Source: Triparma verrucosa
Lineage: Eukaryota > Sar > Bolidophyceae > Parmales > Triparmaceae
Assembly: GCA_030267905.1 (NCBI GenBank)
Contig: BRXX01000375.1
Span: 1-64,000 of the forward strand
DNA: 64,000 nt
Direction of reading: 5' to 3'
Shown here: piece by piece, positions 33,101 to 46,600 of the stretch
How the letters are laid out: each line of letters opens with the position of its first letter
Numbering within the stretch: the stretch's first letter is position 1
The notes under the pieces: generated by a model
The model's database searches: none
What the model was told of the DNA's origin: nothing
What the model saw: the letters and a program-made list of their open reading frames with translations, nothing else
Program-made: the position numbers and the translations under genes

Positions 33101-33763
33101 TCACTCCTCAAACCTCTCCGGATTAACATCAACAGGTTCAACCTTATCAACCATCCAACAGCTCGCCATCTCCACCTCCCTCCCCCCACCGAATTCATCC
33201 ACAATAACGCACTCCTCCTGCCTCCCCAAATCCCAATTAAACTCAAACGCCTTCATTACATCACCTTCTTCAGAACGTACCACGTGATCAACACGAACGC
33301 GAATGCGGTAGTACGAGTCGTTTATAGGTAAAGAAGATAGGAGAGTGTAGGAAGTGCAATTTAAGAGGGGGGAAAATAGACGACGGAGGGAGACGGGGGA
33401 AGCTTTCCAGGGAGTGCGGAGGTCGGGGGAAGCGAACTAAAGAGGTGAAGGTGAAAGGTGTGAGGATTGTTAGGAATAAAGAACGCAGGTTGACGGAAAG
33501 CCTTGGACGATAACGTTTATTCACCTCACCTTCATTACTCTGTATACGTCTCCTTTTTGAAATGATTCCAGTTGCGCCCTTACGACTTCTTCAGGTGACA
33601 GGTTTGGGTTAGGTCTTAATCTATAGAATAAGGGGTTTAAACGAGTTTTTTTAGCAATTGAAGTTATTAACGAGGGATGGAATGATGTTACTGGGGTTAT
33701 AGACGTGGTGAATGTGTAAAGGAGGATAAGTATGAGGAGAGAAGGAGGAATAGAAGGGGACAT
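33101..33763 (-). CDS. DUF4864-like, probably plastid-targeted protein
   Basis: Two exons, complement(join(33101-33436, 33530-33763)), 189 aa; intron 93 nt with CCTAACAATC branch region and TTTAG acceptor, phase 0. The N terminus is a signal peptide (about 8-22) followed by 'TSFHPSL' and a basic stretch, the layout of an ochrophyte plastid precursor. The domain begins with 'LSPEEVVRAQLESFQKGD' and continues 'FASPDLRTPWKASPVSLRRLF' and 'YYRIRVRVDHVV'. This matches my recollection of DUF4864 proteins (short alpha/beta fold, NTF2-like appearance), which occur in cyanobacteria and algae with unknown function. Family match is moderate; plastid location is inference. Confidence 0.75.
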
Positions 33764-34509
33764 TTTTGTGCTGGTAGTTCGAAGGGAAAGTTTTGATGAT
33801 GGATTGTTTTGAAAGAAGCCGAATTATAACGTAATTGACGATGATTTTATAATACTATAGCTATACTATACTATGCTATTCTATCAGTACTATATTATAT
33901 TGCTATAGCTTGACGTTATGGTGTGAAATTGGCAGTAAAGGAATAAATGCAGAACTCCCCCAAAATCAGACCAAAAAAGACTGCCAAAAGTGAAGGTCTG
34001 TCATTATATTTTAACGAACGCTACGCCATTCGCCTTCATCTCATCGCTCTGTATGTAGTGACTTGTTGCGTCTGTAACATTAATATCTGATATAATCGTT
34101 AATTCTATGCAATAATGACTGATACGACGGAGACGCCCTGCTCAGTCGATTTACATATTATATGTCTATTTAATACTATTTACACCACAGTTATAAACAT
34201 ATGCATAGTACGAGCCGATCACATATGTAAGAAATTGGTGTCCGAATATTTAATATCCCGTATAAACGCTTTTTAAACGTTTTAGGACACTATTTTACAA
34301 AAGCCTCTTGCCTCCACCCTGAAATCTAACCTCTAATTCGCTCTAATCCGCTCTAATTCGCTCAAATCTGACTGTATCTAGCTCACATCATTCTTCTTAC
34401 GCCCGTCAAAGTACCCATAAAGTACCTAAATAAGCCTCTACTCCCCTTCATTATCTCTTTTTTCACACACGAAAAAATACATTGAATATCTCCACACAAA
34501 AACAGACAA
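33764..34509. other. Intergenic region between divergent genes, AT-rich
   Basis: About 745 bp between the DUF4864-like gene (-) and CNOT9 (+). It contains a TATA/CTAT-rich run at 33856-33908 that begins and ends with ctatag, and a 10-bp direct repeat (ctctaattcg-type, three to four copies) at 34331-34370. No supported ORF or tRNA-like fold found by eye. Confidence 0.5.
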
Positions 34510-35530
34510 ATGCAGGCTCCCCCCCCAACTCAGGCCGCCCCTCCCACTCCGCCCTCACAGCAAATTCAACACTCGGAGCTCCTCACACTCGTGGCGGCCT
34601 TGACGAATAGCGATCAAAGGGAGCAGGTGCTCTTGGAGCTGAGTAAGAAGAGAGGTAAGAGCAAGCCATAAGATGCCAAATGATAAAGATTCACGACTTT
34701 CGAAATCGCTAACCCTAACCTCACTACGTCACATCCGCCCCCCACCCCCCTCCATCCCCTCCATCCCCAACTCAGAGATCTTCAGCGACCTCGCCCCCGT
34801 CCTCTGGCACTCTTATGGCACCATCTCGGCCCTCCTCCAAGAGATCTGCTGCATCTACGGCTCCCTCTCCCCACCCTCCCTAACCGCCCACGCCTCCAAC
34901 CGCGTCTGCAACGCCCTCGCCCTCCTCCAGTGCGTCGCCTCCCACCCCGAGACCCGCGGCCTCTTCCTCTCCGCCCATATCCCCCTCTACCTGTACCCTT
35001 TCCTCGCCACCAACTCCAAGCAACGGCCTTTCGAGTACCTTCGACTCACGTCTTTAGGCGTCATAGGCGCCCTCGTAAAACACGACGACTCCGACGTCAT
35101 AAACTTCCTCCTCCAAACCGAGATAATCCCCCTCGCCCTCCGCATAATGGAATCCGGTTCCGAGCTGTCCAAAACGGTCGCTACCTTTATAGTCCAAAAA
35201 GTCGTCCTCGACGATCTCGGTCTAAACTACATCTGCGCAACCGCCGAAAGATTCTACGCCGTAAGCACAGTCCTCCAGCACATGGTAACATCCTTAATAG
35301 ATCAACCCTCCGTCCGTCTCTTAAAGCACATCGTCCGTTGTTATCTCCGTCTCTCTGACAATCTCCGCGCCCGCGAAGCCCTCCGTCAATGTCTCCCAGA
35401 AGCTTTGAGGGATGAAACTTTCCAGCAAGCTTTAGAAGGGGATCAGACTGTGAAGAAATGGTTGCAGAGTTTGTTGTTTAATATTAGTCAACAGGGGGGG
35501 GGAGGGGCGGAGGGGGTTCAGTTGCATTGA
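34510..35530 (+). CDS. CNOT9: CCR4-NOT complex subunit CNOT9/Rcd1 (Caf40)
   Basis: Two exons, join(34510-34654, 34776-35530), 299 aa; intron 121 nt, phase 1, restoring 'LLELSKKREIFSDLAPVLWHS'. The armadillo-type fold is highly conserved: 'LQEICCIY', 'LTAHASNRVCNALALLQCVASHPETR', 'LYPFLATNSKQRPFEYLRLTSLGVIGALVK', 'GSELSKTVATFIVQK', 'LLKHIVRCYLRLSDN' and 'AREALRQCLPEAL'. The N terminus is a short Pro/Gln-rich tail, and the last 12 residues are Gly-rich. CNOT9 is the subunit through which RNA-binding proteins recruit the deadenylase complex for mRNA decay; cytosolic and nuclear. Identification is certain. Confidence 0.98.
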
Positions 35531-35716
35531 GGAGAGAGGAGAGTAAAGCACATGTGTCGATTCTTTTTTTAGAACATAACAGAAAAGAGATTATGACGTT
35601 ATAAAAGAGTCAAGTGAAAGACGGGGCTTTTATGCTTTTTGATTGATTTCCAAAACTAAGATGAAAAAGTTCCCCTTCCTTCCTCAAAATGTTACCGGGT
35701 ATTCATGTTTTGTTTT

Positions 35717-38700
35717 TCATAAGCCTGACAGGTTGACACCTTCCAGCATCTCTCCTACTTCCTTGACCTTTTCCTTCTCAATATACTCCAAATCTCTCTT
35801 GATTTGTTCCTTCGTGCGGTCCTCCTTTCTTTTCTTCTCCCTCCTCTCCTCCCTCCTCTTCTTGTTCTTGTCTATTTTGATCCTCCTCTCCTTCCTCTCC
35901 TCGTACCCCTTCTCAATTTTTTCGTACTCAACCTTCTCCCTCAAACTCTTCGATATCACCGGCACCCCTTTACCTTTCCTCGGTAAAACAACACTGGGGT
36001 GAGGAGACAATATTAGGTTACTTCCGCCTTCGCTAACTTGTCCGTAGACTATGCCTAAATCGTCGTTACACGTTTCGTTATCTGAACGTCGTCCGAGCTG
36101 ATTCGACATGTCGACGATGACTTTTTGTCGGACGGCGCCGTAACGTGTTGTGTTGACGAGGGTACTAATTTCCGGACCTTCCCCTGAGTTAATTTCCAAG
36201 TTTTTGTTGTTTTTGCTGGAGTTCCATCTTTCGCTTTGTTTGCTTATGCTGTCTCCGACCATTGGGCCTTTGAATCTTGTAGCTGAGTCTTTTATTCCTA
36301 ATACAAGTCTGTCGCCATCTCGGCCACCTGCACCTCCACCTTCAACTTCGACACCTACATCGTCTAGATAATCTTTATTTTCTGATGAGGGGCGGCCGTT
36401 TTCCTTTGACATGTTGACTAGGACTTTGTTTCGATCTGTCATGCCGACTTTCCAGTTGGGGTTTATCTCGGATTTAGAAGACTCAATGTCTGCGTTGGAA
36501 TTGAACCTCTCTGTTTTACTTTTACCCATATCGACTAATGTAACGGGCCTACTCTTTCCAACGACCTTTCCACCTTGTATGACTTCGGATATATTCCTAT
36601 CGGCTTCAGCTCGAGCGTCGGCGATCCACTTCATTATATCAGAACCGTCGGGGTCAGCGTTGAAGAGAAGTTCGGAGTCGTCACCCAAGTCATCGCGGCC
36701 GGGCATTTTACTGAAATCACGGACAAAACCTGGGGTAAGCGGGGGGGGGTTAGAATCAAGGAATTAAGCACTACGAGTAAATCATTTCAGGGCCCAAGTT
36801 CTCTCATCTTACTCACCTACGACGGCACGTTCACGAACGGGAGTCAAGTGAGGGGAGAGCGTTAGAGCGTCCCCCCCTTCATCGCCTTTCGAGGGGGACG
36901 CCCAGCGCTTGGACTCGCCGATTACTATGTTTGGGATTTTTTTGTCGAGCTTTGAGAGGGCGGAGGGGACATTCAGGATTAAGTTGTCGCCGTCGACGTC
37001 GAAGTCTTCGGCTTCGACTCCTCTCGTCTCGTCTTCCCACGCGGAGCTAGGCCTGCCCTGCATTTTTACGAAGTCGACCGCTGTGGGTACCTTCAGCTTT
37101 CCGAACCTGTTCACTCCTTCAACGTCCAAGATGAGCTCGTCGCCCTCCCTCGCGGCGTCTCCGTCATCGTCGAGGACGTCGTCCACCCCCGCGACGCCGA
37201 TTACTCCGCCCTTCACGCTCTCCCTCAGCTTCAATTGAGCCTCCGCGACGTCCAGTAGTAGCCTGTCACCTTCCATGCCTCCGAAGTCCTCCATTTCGGC
37301 GACGATGGCGTTCTCCGGTCGCTCTCCGAACGGGCCCGCGGCGTCGTTCCTGCTGGTTGCGAGTGCCATAACGCTCTTCCTCATCATGTCCTTCTCGGGG
37401 TCGAACTCCTCGGCCTTGTAAGGGTCGTACTTTCCTGGCCCTCGCTCGGCTCCCGTGGGCGACTTCAAGGCGGATAAGTCTTCCGTGAACGCCACACGCT
37501 TGGGGATCATAATGCCGTCGACGTCCTCCTTCACTACCACGCTGTCCCTTCCGATGTTTTTGTACAGCCGCTGCTGCTCCGGGGGCAGCTGCTGAACGGT
37601 CCAGTCCTTTGGCATCTGAGTTGACAAATATGTCTGACGTGCGGCCTCGGCCATTTCGTCGAGTTTCTTCTTCTCGACGGCCTGGCGAGGAAGTGGCGTC
37701 GGCTCCTTGTAGCTGAAGACGGGTTTACTGATCCCCATCACGTTGTCGTCGTCTTCGCTCTCGGGAACCCACTTCTTCGGGAGCTGCGTATTCAAGTACT
37801 CCGCTCTTGATTGCTGCGCAAATATGGTTAGATTCTGCTGTCATCATATGTATTTCTTGAACTCGTTCATTCGCTCCTCACCTCTGCAAGAATGTCCTGC
37901 GCCCTCCTGACAGCGAGGTTGGCGTTGGATTTCTGGCGCTCTTCTTCTTTCTTCTTGGCCAGCGCCGCCCTCTCGAAGGCTGGAACTCCCTTCACGTTCT
38001 TCTCGACAGCCTGGAACTTCACGTCGTAGAAGCCGGCTCCTATCGTCTTCTCCTGAACGGTCAGAGCCTTCCTATGTGCGAGAATCTTCCTGTTCTTCCA
38101 CGTAACTCCGGCACCCCTCTTCGGAGCAAAGCTGTATCCACTTAACGACTTCTTCTGCGAGCCCCCGATGCCAACCTCGGAAGTGGTCGTCAGCAAAATC
38201 CAGCCCATGTTGTCCCTGTCGTCCAACTCCTTCTGCTTCTTCTTGGCTACCGCGGACGACACGGAGGTGTTGGCCAAGGAGTACGAGTAGGAAGAGTTCG
38301 AGTTCGAGCTGTCATCGTTCCAGGGATCCCCCCGCCGCCGACCGTCTTTATTGTTATCTTCCTGCTGCTCCTGTGACGGGGTCAGAATTATGTAGCGGTG
38401 ATAGTTTATGTTTGACTGACGCATTTTCAGCTCGTCGTTTCAATCCTCGCTATGGTGTCTCACCTGTTTCTGCGTAAACTTCTTCTTGACGCCAAAAGTG
38501 TCAAATAGCCCCGAGTCCACGCTGCCACCATGCAACGTTCCTCGAATTCGGCCGTTCCCCAAATGATACACTTCCGCTTCGCCGATGGCATCCAGAATTT
38601 CTCTTTTTCGCTTTGAACACTCCTCAACGGCCAGCTGCCTCCAACCCGACGGAATGTCGGTCGCCTTTTTGAAGAAGGCCTTGAAAACACCGTAGGCGAC

Positions 38701-40575
38701 CTTCCTGATCTGTCCTTCCTTGACGTTGCTTTCTTCTTTTGCTGCTTCAGTTTCAGTTTCAGTGTCAACTCCAGCGCCACGGCCCATCATTCTATCTCTG
38801 CGCCGCCGCCGACTTTCCATGTAAGAGGTGTCTGATCTAGTGCTTTGAGAGTCGTAAGTGAGAGGAGCATTCTGGACGCTTCTCTGTCGGCTCTTCATTT
38901 TTTTCTTGCTGTGGTTGCGATTTCGGTCGTTATCTTTTCGATTTCGCCGCCGTTTACGGGATGAAAATGACGATGAAGATCGCGAAGATCGTGAGCAGTC
39001 GCTCGAATAAGAAGATTCGCTGTCGGAGTCACTGCTAACGCTGCTATCATCGTCGCTGCTGTTCCACTTCCCCTCTTCCTCCTCGCTGCTGCTGCTCATG
39101 TCCTCAAGCTTGATTTCGTAAGAAGAATCCGAGGCATCTAGGTCTACCTTCATCGACTCGGGCCGAGACTTGACCTCTGCCTGAGGCTCTGAAGTTCCCG
39201 CCTTGCTAAAGACCACGACCCCGCCTGCCGTGTTTGCCTGGACAACCTTCTCCGCCTTCTCTACCTCGTAATAACCTGGACCGATTCCGACTCCAGCAGC
39301 CTTTCTCTCCCTCAAGATTGCCGCACTCTCCTTCCTCATCTGGTGCTTAGTCACCCTCTTCTCCGTAGCCTGCGAAACGTCGCCGACCTTGATGTACGCC
39401 CCGGGCCCCGGGGTCTGACCTCTGGGGTACACTGGCGTCGTCTTCTTGACCGTCGCCGGCTTCATGATCTTGACGTCCTGCGTGGTCTTCCCGAACTTGC
39501 TCAGGTTGCTGAAAGCCCTGTCGCTGTCGACAAAGATCGGATCCAGCGGGGGATCTTCGTTGGCCTTTTTCGTGTCCCTCCCTGTCGTAGCTATCACTCC
39601 CCCGAGAACTCGTTTTTGCAGCGCTCTCTGAGCGACCTCAGGCTTCAGGTCAGTGGCCGGTCCGAATGCCAAGATGTCCTCCATCTTCTTGTGCCACGGC
39701 TTCTCTGAGAAGGCCTGTGGGATACAACTTCTTTTCGACGTCCCGAACTTGGCCGCCTGCGGCCTCTTTGTGAACTCCGCCGTGTCGATGGGCTCAACCG
39801 TGTACAACGTTTCCTCCGGCTTCACCCCATCCTTTGCTTGCTGGGCGAGCCTCTTGCCCTTCTTCGTGATAGGCTCACGCCAAGGGCGATCCCGAGGCAA
39901 TATCTTATCGACGTCAGGTGGAGGGGCGAAACTTGTACCTCGCAAGTTCACGTTGTTATGCCCGGGGGGAGGCTCCCGGAAGTCTGTCGAAGCGCGTCGC
40001 CAAGCGGTCATCTTTCCCTCCAAGGCAGGATCGTGCTCGCGAATTTCTCTGCGGGCGGCTATTCTGGCGTCCCGCTCCTCGCGCTTTCCCTTTTTGGTGA
40101 TGGGCTTCTTCTTGGGTGGGACTTTCGGTACGACCTTCTCCACGTGCTTCGGAGGCGCAAAGCTGACGGCAGGAGCCTTCTTCCTGATAATAGTCACGTG
40201 GGTGGAAAGGCCCGGGGCCGGATCCGCGGCTTTTGTGGACGTTTGAACTTCATCCTCTTTGGTCGACTTTCGTTCCTGCCCCTCTCCCCTGCTTGCCTTG
40301 ATCCAGCTGTCTCGGTCGTACTTTCTCGGACTGGGCGTTACCAGGGCGAATCTATTTTGGGCCTCCTTCGGGACGGGCGACGGGATCGACTCCGTCTCGA
40401 GGTTTGTAGTGTCCATTGACCCAAGGTTTTCTTTCAAATCGAAGAAGGTAGACCGCGCCTTGTCAAGGAGAGACTGGAGCGACTCAAGTTCGGACTTCGA
40501 AGCAACCTGCGGGGAATGGGACGAAGAGGACGGGGAGACGGCATCCTCGAACTCCTCATCCGAGTACGAGTCCAT
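35717..40575 (-). CDS. Large sperm-tail PG-rich-repeat (SHIPPO) protein with extra C-terminal repeats
   Basis: Four exons, complement(join(35717-36729, 36817-37813, 37882-38370, 38464-40575)), 1536 aa; phases 0, 0 and 1 fit. The first exon (704 codons) is basic, with repeated 'SFAPP' and 'PITKKGKR' elements and PG motifs 'GPGAYIKV' and 'GPGYYEVEK'. Further PG-like units occur later ('GAGFYDVKF', 'GPGKYDPYK'). Such STPGR/SHIPPO repeats occur in proteins lining or binding axonemal microtubules. A Ser/Arg/Glu low-complexity block lies at about 480-610. The last 650 residues hold degenerate repeats built on 'GD.L(I/L)L.V' and '(V/I)DM(S/G)K...RP(S)S'. C terminus: long basic coiled coil. Inferred: a flagellar or microtubule-associated protein; it shares a 100-bp divergent promoter with the IP3R-like gene. 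Confidence 0.8.
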
Positions 40576-40676
40576 ATTGTGTTCTTTTTTAAGTTGAAAC
40601 TAAAAAACCAAATAAATCATCATCCTGCTGGAATGATCCTTATCAAAGCAAAGCCATCTTATTCTTGACGTTTATA

Positions 40677-43600
40677 ATGGACACACTGCCGCCCCCAGCC
40701 CCCTCATCAAAGGCATCGTTTCTCTCGTTCCTCAACCAAAACCGAGGTACGGAAAAGTTTTTCATTTGCATTCATTTTTGTCCCCGTCCGACTAGCTAAC
40801 CCTCCGCCAAAGAGCAATCAGATGGGGATGAAGACGTTGACGAAGTAGCTACCCGCGAAAACACAATGAACCTGGACGCACTTTTCTACGGGGATGTCAT
40901 ATACTTCTACCACAGGTCACAGAATTATAGCAAAGACGATCAGAACAATGCCATCGTCTCTGGCTTCATGCATGCGGACCCGTGCATCGAGCGGGTCGGC
41001 TTCCAAACCATGCACCACTCGCACACTCCAGGCAACTTCCACGACTGTCTGTTTCAAATCCTCCCGATGCTGAACTACGATTCCTCGAATGCCTCGTCAA
41101 CCCTCCATCGCCGGCCAAGCTTCAGGGCTTCCTCCACCGAAACTGCCTTGATGGACTTGCGCGTCAAACAGGAGCTCAAACAGAACCAGAATTCAATCAA
41201 AAAGTATATGATGGGCAACGAGAAGACGAACGTGCTTTACGGGCACATTGTGCAGCTTAAGCATTTGTCCACGGGCAAGTACCTGCAGGGCGATACTTAC
41301 ACGGCGGACAAGGAGAGGGACTGCCTGAAGCTGACCCTGAGCGAAGGCGACGAAAATTGCCACTTTAGGATCATGCCGAGGTTTAGGGTGAGGAGGGAAG
41401 GGAGCATTGCCTATTACGGGGATATGATGCACCTAAGGAGCGAAAAATTGCATGGCTATGCTGTCAGGATCACGGGGGTTGCCTGCGATGAGCATGAAGA
41501 CGAGCCGCGTGTCCTCGAGGCCAATCTAAGCTTGCAGCCCTCGGGCCTGAAGATCATGAAGTTCTACAGACCATCTCAAAAGGACATGACACTCATCAAC
41601 ACCAACATCGACTACGTTTCCTTCTTCCATCCAGAGACCTCCAGGTTTCTGCAGGGGAGTTGTGCCAAGGTGAAAGACGTCGACGATGACTTCGCGGCTC
41701 TCGTGAAGCAGGATACTTCGCTAAGGGAGGCGAACACAGGAGCGGACACACCTCTGGCCGCATCATCGAGGAGGATCAGCGGGACTTTCTTTGGCAGCCC
41801 AAGGGGATCGATAGGCGGCGAAGGCGAAGTCGGAGACGAGGTGGAGTCCGGGGATGACGACGAGGAGGAGGACGGAGAGAAGGGTTTCAACGAGAAAGAA
41901 TTTTTGATGCTCGACCCCAGCATCCGAGAAGATACCCCCCTACCCACGGCCAAAACAAGCACAGGCTCTCAAAAGCGCCTCCCGTTCTTCTCTCCCCTCA
42001 TCCATCCAACTCCTGCAAACCCTCTGAACCTTTCTGCCAAGTCAATGTTCATTTTTGAGTACAAGAGTAGACTGACGAGCGGCTTCGTTCGGTGGGCAGA
42101 CCCTGTCCGCTTGAGGCACGTCGCCACCGGAATGTATCTCGCCGTTCAAAAAACTCCTATCCACGTCTTTTCCCGCACAACGTTATACTGTACCACGCTG
42201 GTAGACCACAACGAGACCGACCTCGATTTATCTCTTTTCTACTTAGTCCCGACCGACAAACAGGACGAATTTGTTCCCGAGTCTCAAGTGTCGCTCAGGA
42301 TTGAACACCACCTTAGCGACAGCGTCGTACTACACGCCACGAACGCAGTCAATAGAGTTACAGAATCGCTAGGCTTTACCACTTCGGACAGTTCCGAGGG
42401 CGGTTTCCATCTAATGTTCTCCTCTAGTAGGAATGAGCATGACGCCTTGGTCATGATGCCGCTGACGAAGGAATCTAAATTCGAGAAGAGCATGAAGCTG
42501 GCGCTTGCCATGGTCTCGTCTCTGGACTGGTTCGCCAACCTTGTGATAAGCCGGAGGCCCCTCCGATTTGAGCACATCCGAAGGACAGAGAAAATCTTGG
42601 CCAAGCTTATCTACTTCTCCGACAGGTTCTTCAATCCCATCGAGTTCAACGAGCGGGAAATGTCCCAACACTACGACCCCCTCGACGCTCTCAACGCGAG
42701 CCACGAAGTGTCACGCTCGTTTCAGCTCCTGGCGAGAGACACCAAACTACTCGATAAAGTATTTAAGATCGCAGTTGCCCCCACGACAATCCCGAACATA
42801 GACATGTCCTTTTCGAAGTCGAGGCAGAAGTTTACTGGCAAGACTTTCTCTCATATGTCCGGGGTGGTGAAGCTAGCTTGGAAGGCCCTCGAATTTATCA
42901 TATCCGACAATCGCGACAACGAGAACTACTTCGCATCGCATAAGTCCTGGATTAACCCAGCGATGGTCGCGCAGATGCCTTACCCGCTTGGGGCTGAAAA
43001 TTGTTTCTCAAAACTTATCACCAACAACGGAAAACTTCTGGAGACCGTCATCGACACGAGCATGCTCCGCGCTTTCGAAGATTTGATCCTTCAGCACGGG
43101 CCCCACGCAAGACTAATGAATTTCTTCTCTGCCATTTGCTCCTGTCTCGGCGAGCCCATCCTCTCCAATCAAGAGACGATCCTCTCCCATCTGATTCTAG
43201 ACCAAGAACGCAACACTAAGATCATGTTTCAGATTTACGAGGACCAAAACTCTTCGTCGACTCCGTGGCAGTTTAACAACGCCCAGTCTGATCAGCCCGA
43301 AGACTACCTGGCTAAGGCTCAGGTATCTGGTGGTGCGAAAGACGTGATGATTAACTGGTCAGGCGTCGCTTGTCTGTCCGATTTTTTTATTCACGGCAGC
43401 CAGTCCTGCAGTATCGTTGAGTTCTGCGAGCCTCTACAGGACCCGAAGATCTCCAAGGGTGCTTTCTCCGCGCAGAAAGGGAAGAGCAGAAACTCGGGCA
43501 GGTACAGCGAGAGGAGTATGAGGAAAAATAATCCCAGCTCACCTAGACATTCTTCCACCAGCCTAAGACGAATGCATACCGATCTCATTCATTATCTTAT

Positions 43601-46600
43601 TGCTCAGATCGATCTCTTCGCCAACATGTGCTCTGGCCGCTCCTACAACTGCATCTACGCTCTGGAGAAGAAGTTTCCCTACGTCGTCCTCTGCACCCTC
43701 ATCTCTCAGCACAACCTGCCTTTCATTGTCAAACGCCCCTTCTGCGACCTCCTCCGCTGTCTGTGGATTGACCGATATCCACACTCGCCGGTCGCCGATT
43801 TGAAGATTAATTGGATAGTCTCTGATATTCGCTCTTGTTCAATCGAATCCAGAGACGCACTCGAGACGTTCAAGCTATCAGAACATCACCAGCTGCGACA
43901 AAACGAGGACGAATTCTACAGATTTCCCGTTTCGTCCAAGTTCTTCATCTGTAACGACTTCATCATTCGTTACTTTCAGGATATGGGAGGCGAGCAGGTC
44001 GTAGGTCATAAAGACGAGAACGACATGACCACGGCTGTTTTGTCGTTGACGCAACGCCTCCTGCACTTTGGCTTCTTTGGAAGCGAGGCAGAAATAAAAG
44101 ATCTATTGGATTCGGTTGTGAATGCACTCGACGGCCGCAACGATTCCTTTGAAGAGGGCGGGAATACCAGAAACTCAATGTTCTTGACAAAGCGCAGGAG
44201 CTCAGTCTCAGGTCAAATGAGCACAAACCTCCTGCAACTTTCCGCTCGATCACAAGAGGGAAGCTCGAGGGATTTCATTAAAGGCCTCATGCAAAGGATG
44301 ACGATCGGTCCCTTGAGATTCGGCTTGGACAGTTCTTCTCTCAGAGTCATGGACTGCAAAACGAACATCCTCAAGATCTTTGACTCCGTGACGAAGCTTA
44401 GAGCAAACTTTAAGCTATCACAGATTTTGGCGCACCTAAAGAACACAATGGTGAACAACAACCGGTCCATCGTGGTCGACTCCTCTACGATCGAAACAAT
44501 ACTAAACGTCCACCTTAACTTAAACGTCCTAGACATCGAGCTCCTGTCCTCTGCCCCTCTTGACACCGTTCTGCTAGATCTTATGCGTTACGAGTCAGAT
44601 GACCTCTTCGAGAATGCTCTCAGGGCTATCCACAGGAGGTACACGGAAGTTATCTCCTTGGCAGAGCTGCTGCCCCAACTCATCATTCTCAACGATAGCC
44701 GTATTCCTATATTCGAAGACGTTGCCTGCCTATCAGAGTCACGGATTCAGCTCTCATTCTATCTGCGGAGCTATGAAGTTTGGGCCGTCCACTCAATTAC
44801 ACCCATGAACGTGCGTTCGTACAATCACGTCTGCTACCTTCTTAACAAGCTTCTGTCGTTCCTTTACAGCCCCTCCCACGATAGTTCTGCTTTCGAGGAT
44901 TTTGCATTGGAAACTCCAGAAGACCGCGCCAAGCGAATTCAAAACTATTGCGTCGCTGAGCTCAAAGCTATGGACAAGGAGGAGAAGAATTCACTGTCCA
45001 AGTCACAGCGAGAATTGATTACCAAGGGTCCTAAGAAACGGGGGAGAATGATGTCGAAGCGTTCTGATAGTGTCAGCGACTTCACACTCTTCGGTTACAA
45101 TTCCCCTCCCTCCGCGCTCTTATCACTCCGAAGCACACGGGTCCCGAACAAGCTTCATCAAGATTTACTCCGTAGCATGGGGTTGATTCCGAATGTTCTT
45201 CAATACGCGCTTGCGATCGAGGTGAAGCATGCAGAGCGAATGAACGGCATGGCCGCCGATGAAAGAACCTTTCCGAACGTCGCGGCAGACGCAAAAAGAA
45301 GCGAGTCTTGGCTCTTCGATGTGATTAAGAAGGTCACTTTCGTAGCGAGCGGTCTGGTTCACAACAATCCCAAGTGCCAGGAGGACATGTTCGAAATTAT
45401 AGATTTAATCTTGAACAAGATCGACATCACGTGCAACGACCGGGAGGTATTTATTTGGGATCTGCTTTTATTCATTTTTGACAAGAATCGAAACTTATGC
45501 GAGCTACTCGCTGCTGCCCCCAAGGGCATCATTGAAAAGATGAGCGAGATCCTTAGAAAGAAGGCGCCGAAAGTCCCTCGCCTCCTTGACTTCTTCTTGA
45601 CTATCGTGTGCCCACTGAAACACGAGAGCTGCATAATAGCGAATCAAAACCATACGATTGAGCTCTTGACGACGCCAGCTTGTCCTTTGTTGTTAAAGTA
45701 CCCTAGACACGACTCGCCTCCTCCCACCGAGAGTGTCTCACCAGGCTCTCCTAGTAAGAAGAACTTTTTTGAAATGCTGGTCGGACGGGGGGGAGAGGAC
45801 TCCGACGATGACACGTATGACATTGGAATAAGAGATAGAGCAGACACCCTCGGCAGGTCGGAGGAGGAAGACTTTTTCATCAAGTCCGTCGAGCTGCTTG
45901 CCCTTTGCGCCAAGGGCAGGAATAGCAAGGCCGCGGCAAAGTGCCAGTCACTGTTGGAATTAGACACAGCCTTAGAATGTTTATACGCCGAGGAAACAAG
46001 CAGTAATCTTAGGCTGAAGACCGCGATCGTAAATTACATTCACTTCGTATTCATCGACACGAAGCTCGTCGACAGGAAACTGAGCGAAAAGCACAAAATT
46101 TTCCAGCTGCTGGGCTTCGCTCACGACGAAGTCGAAATTATGGTGGATCACTTCTCCTCCACCCTTAGCTCTCGAAAGGAGGGGTCGCCAAGGAGAAGGC
46201 GAGCCTCCTCTACTAACGACAGTAGGCACCTCCAGCACAGCGCTTTCAACTTGGATGCGGAGGATATCCAGAACGCGTCCACGAACGTATTGAAGGACTA
46301 CTATCTTTCCCTACTCAAAATTACGGCGTCCATTCTGGATGTTATTGTGCACTCCGAGGTCAGGATCAAGTTCGGCAATAAGGTTCTCGCGGAAGTTCGT
46401 AAAGGACTGAGAAAGTGCTACTTCCCTCAGAAAAGTACGGTGTATCCAGGCGAGACGAAGGACAACGTTGAAATCGAGAACGCGCACCAAAAATGCCTCA
46501 ACATTCTTGATCAAAACACCGGCGAAGCCGTCACGTTCAGACCGGGTAATCGGAGGACTAATTTGGAGGACGAGAGCGACATTATGGATGAGGGCCATGT

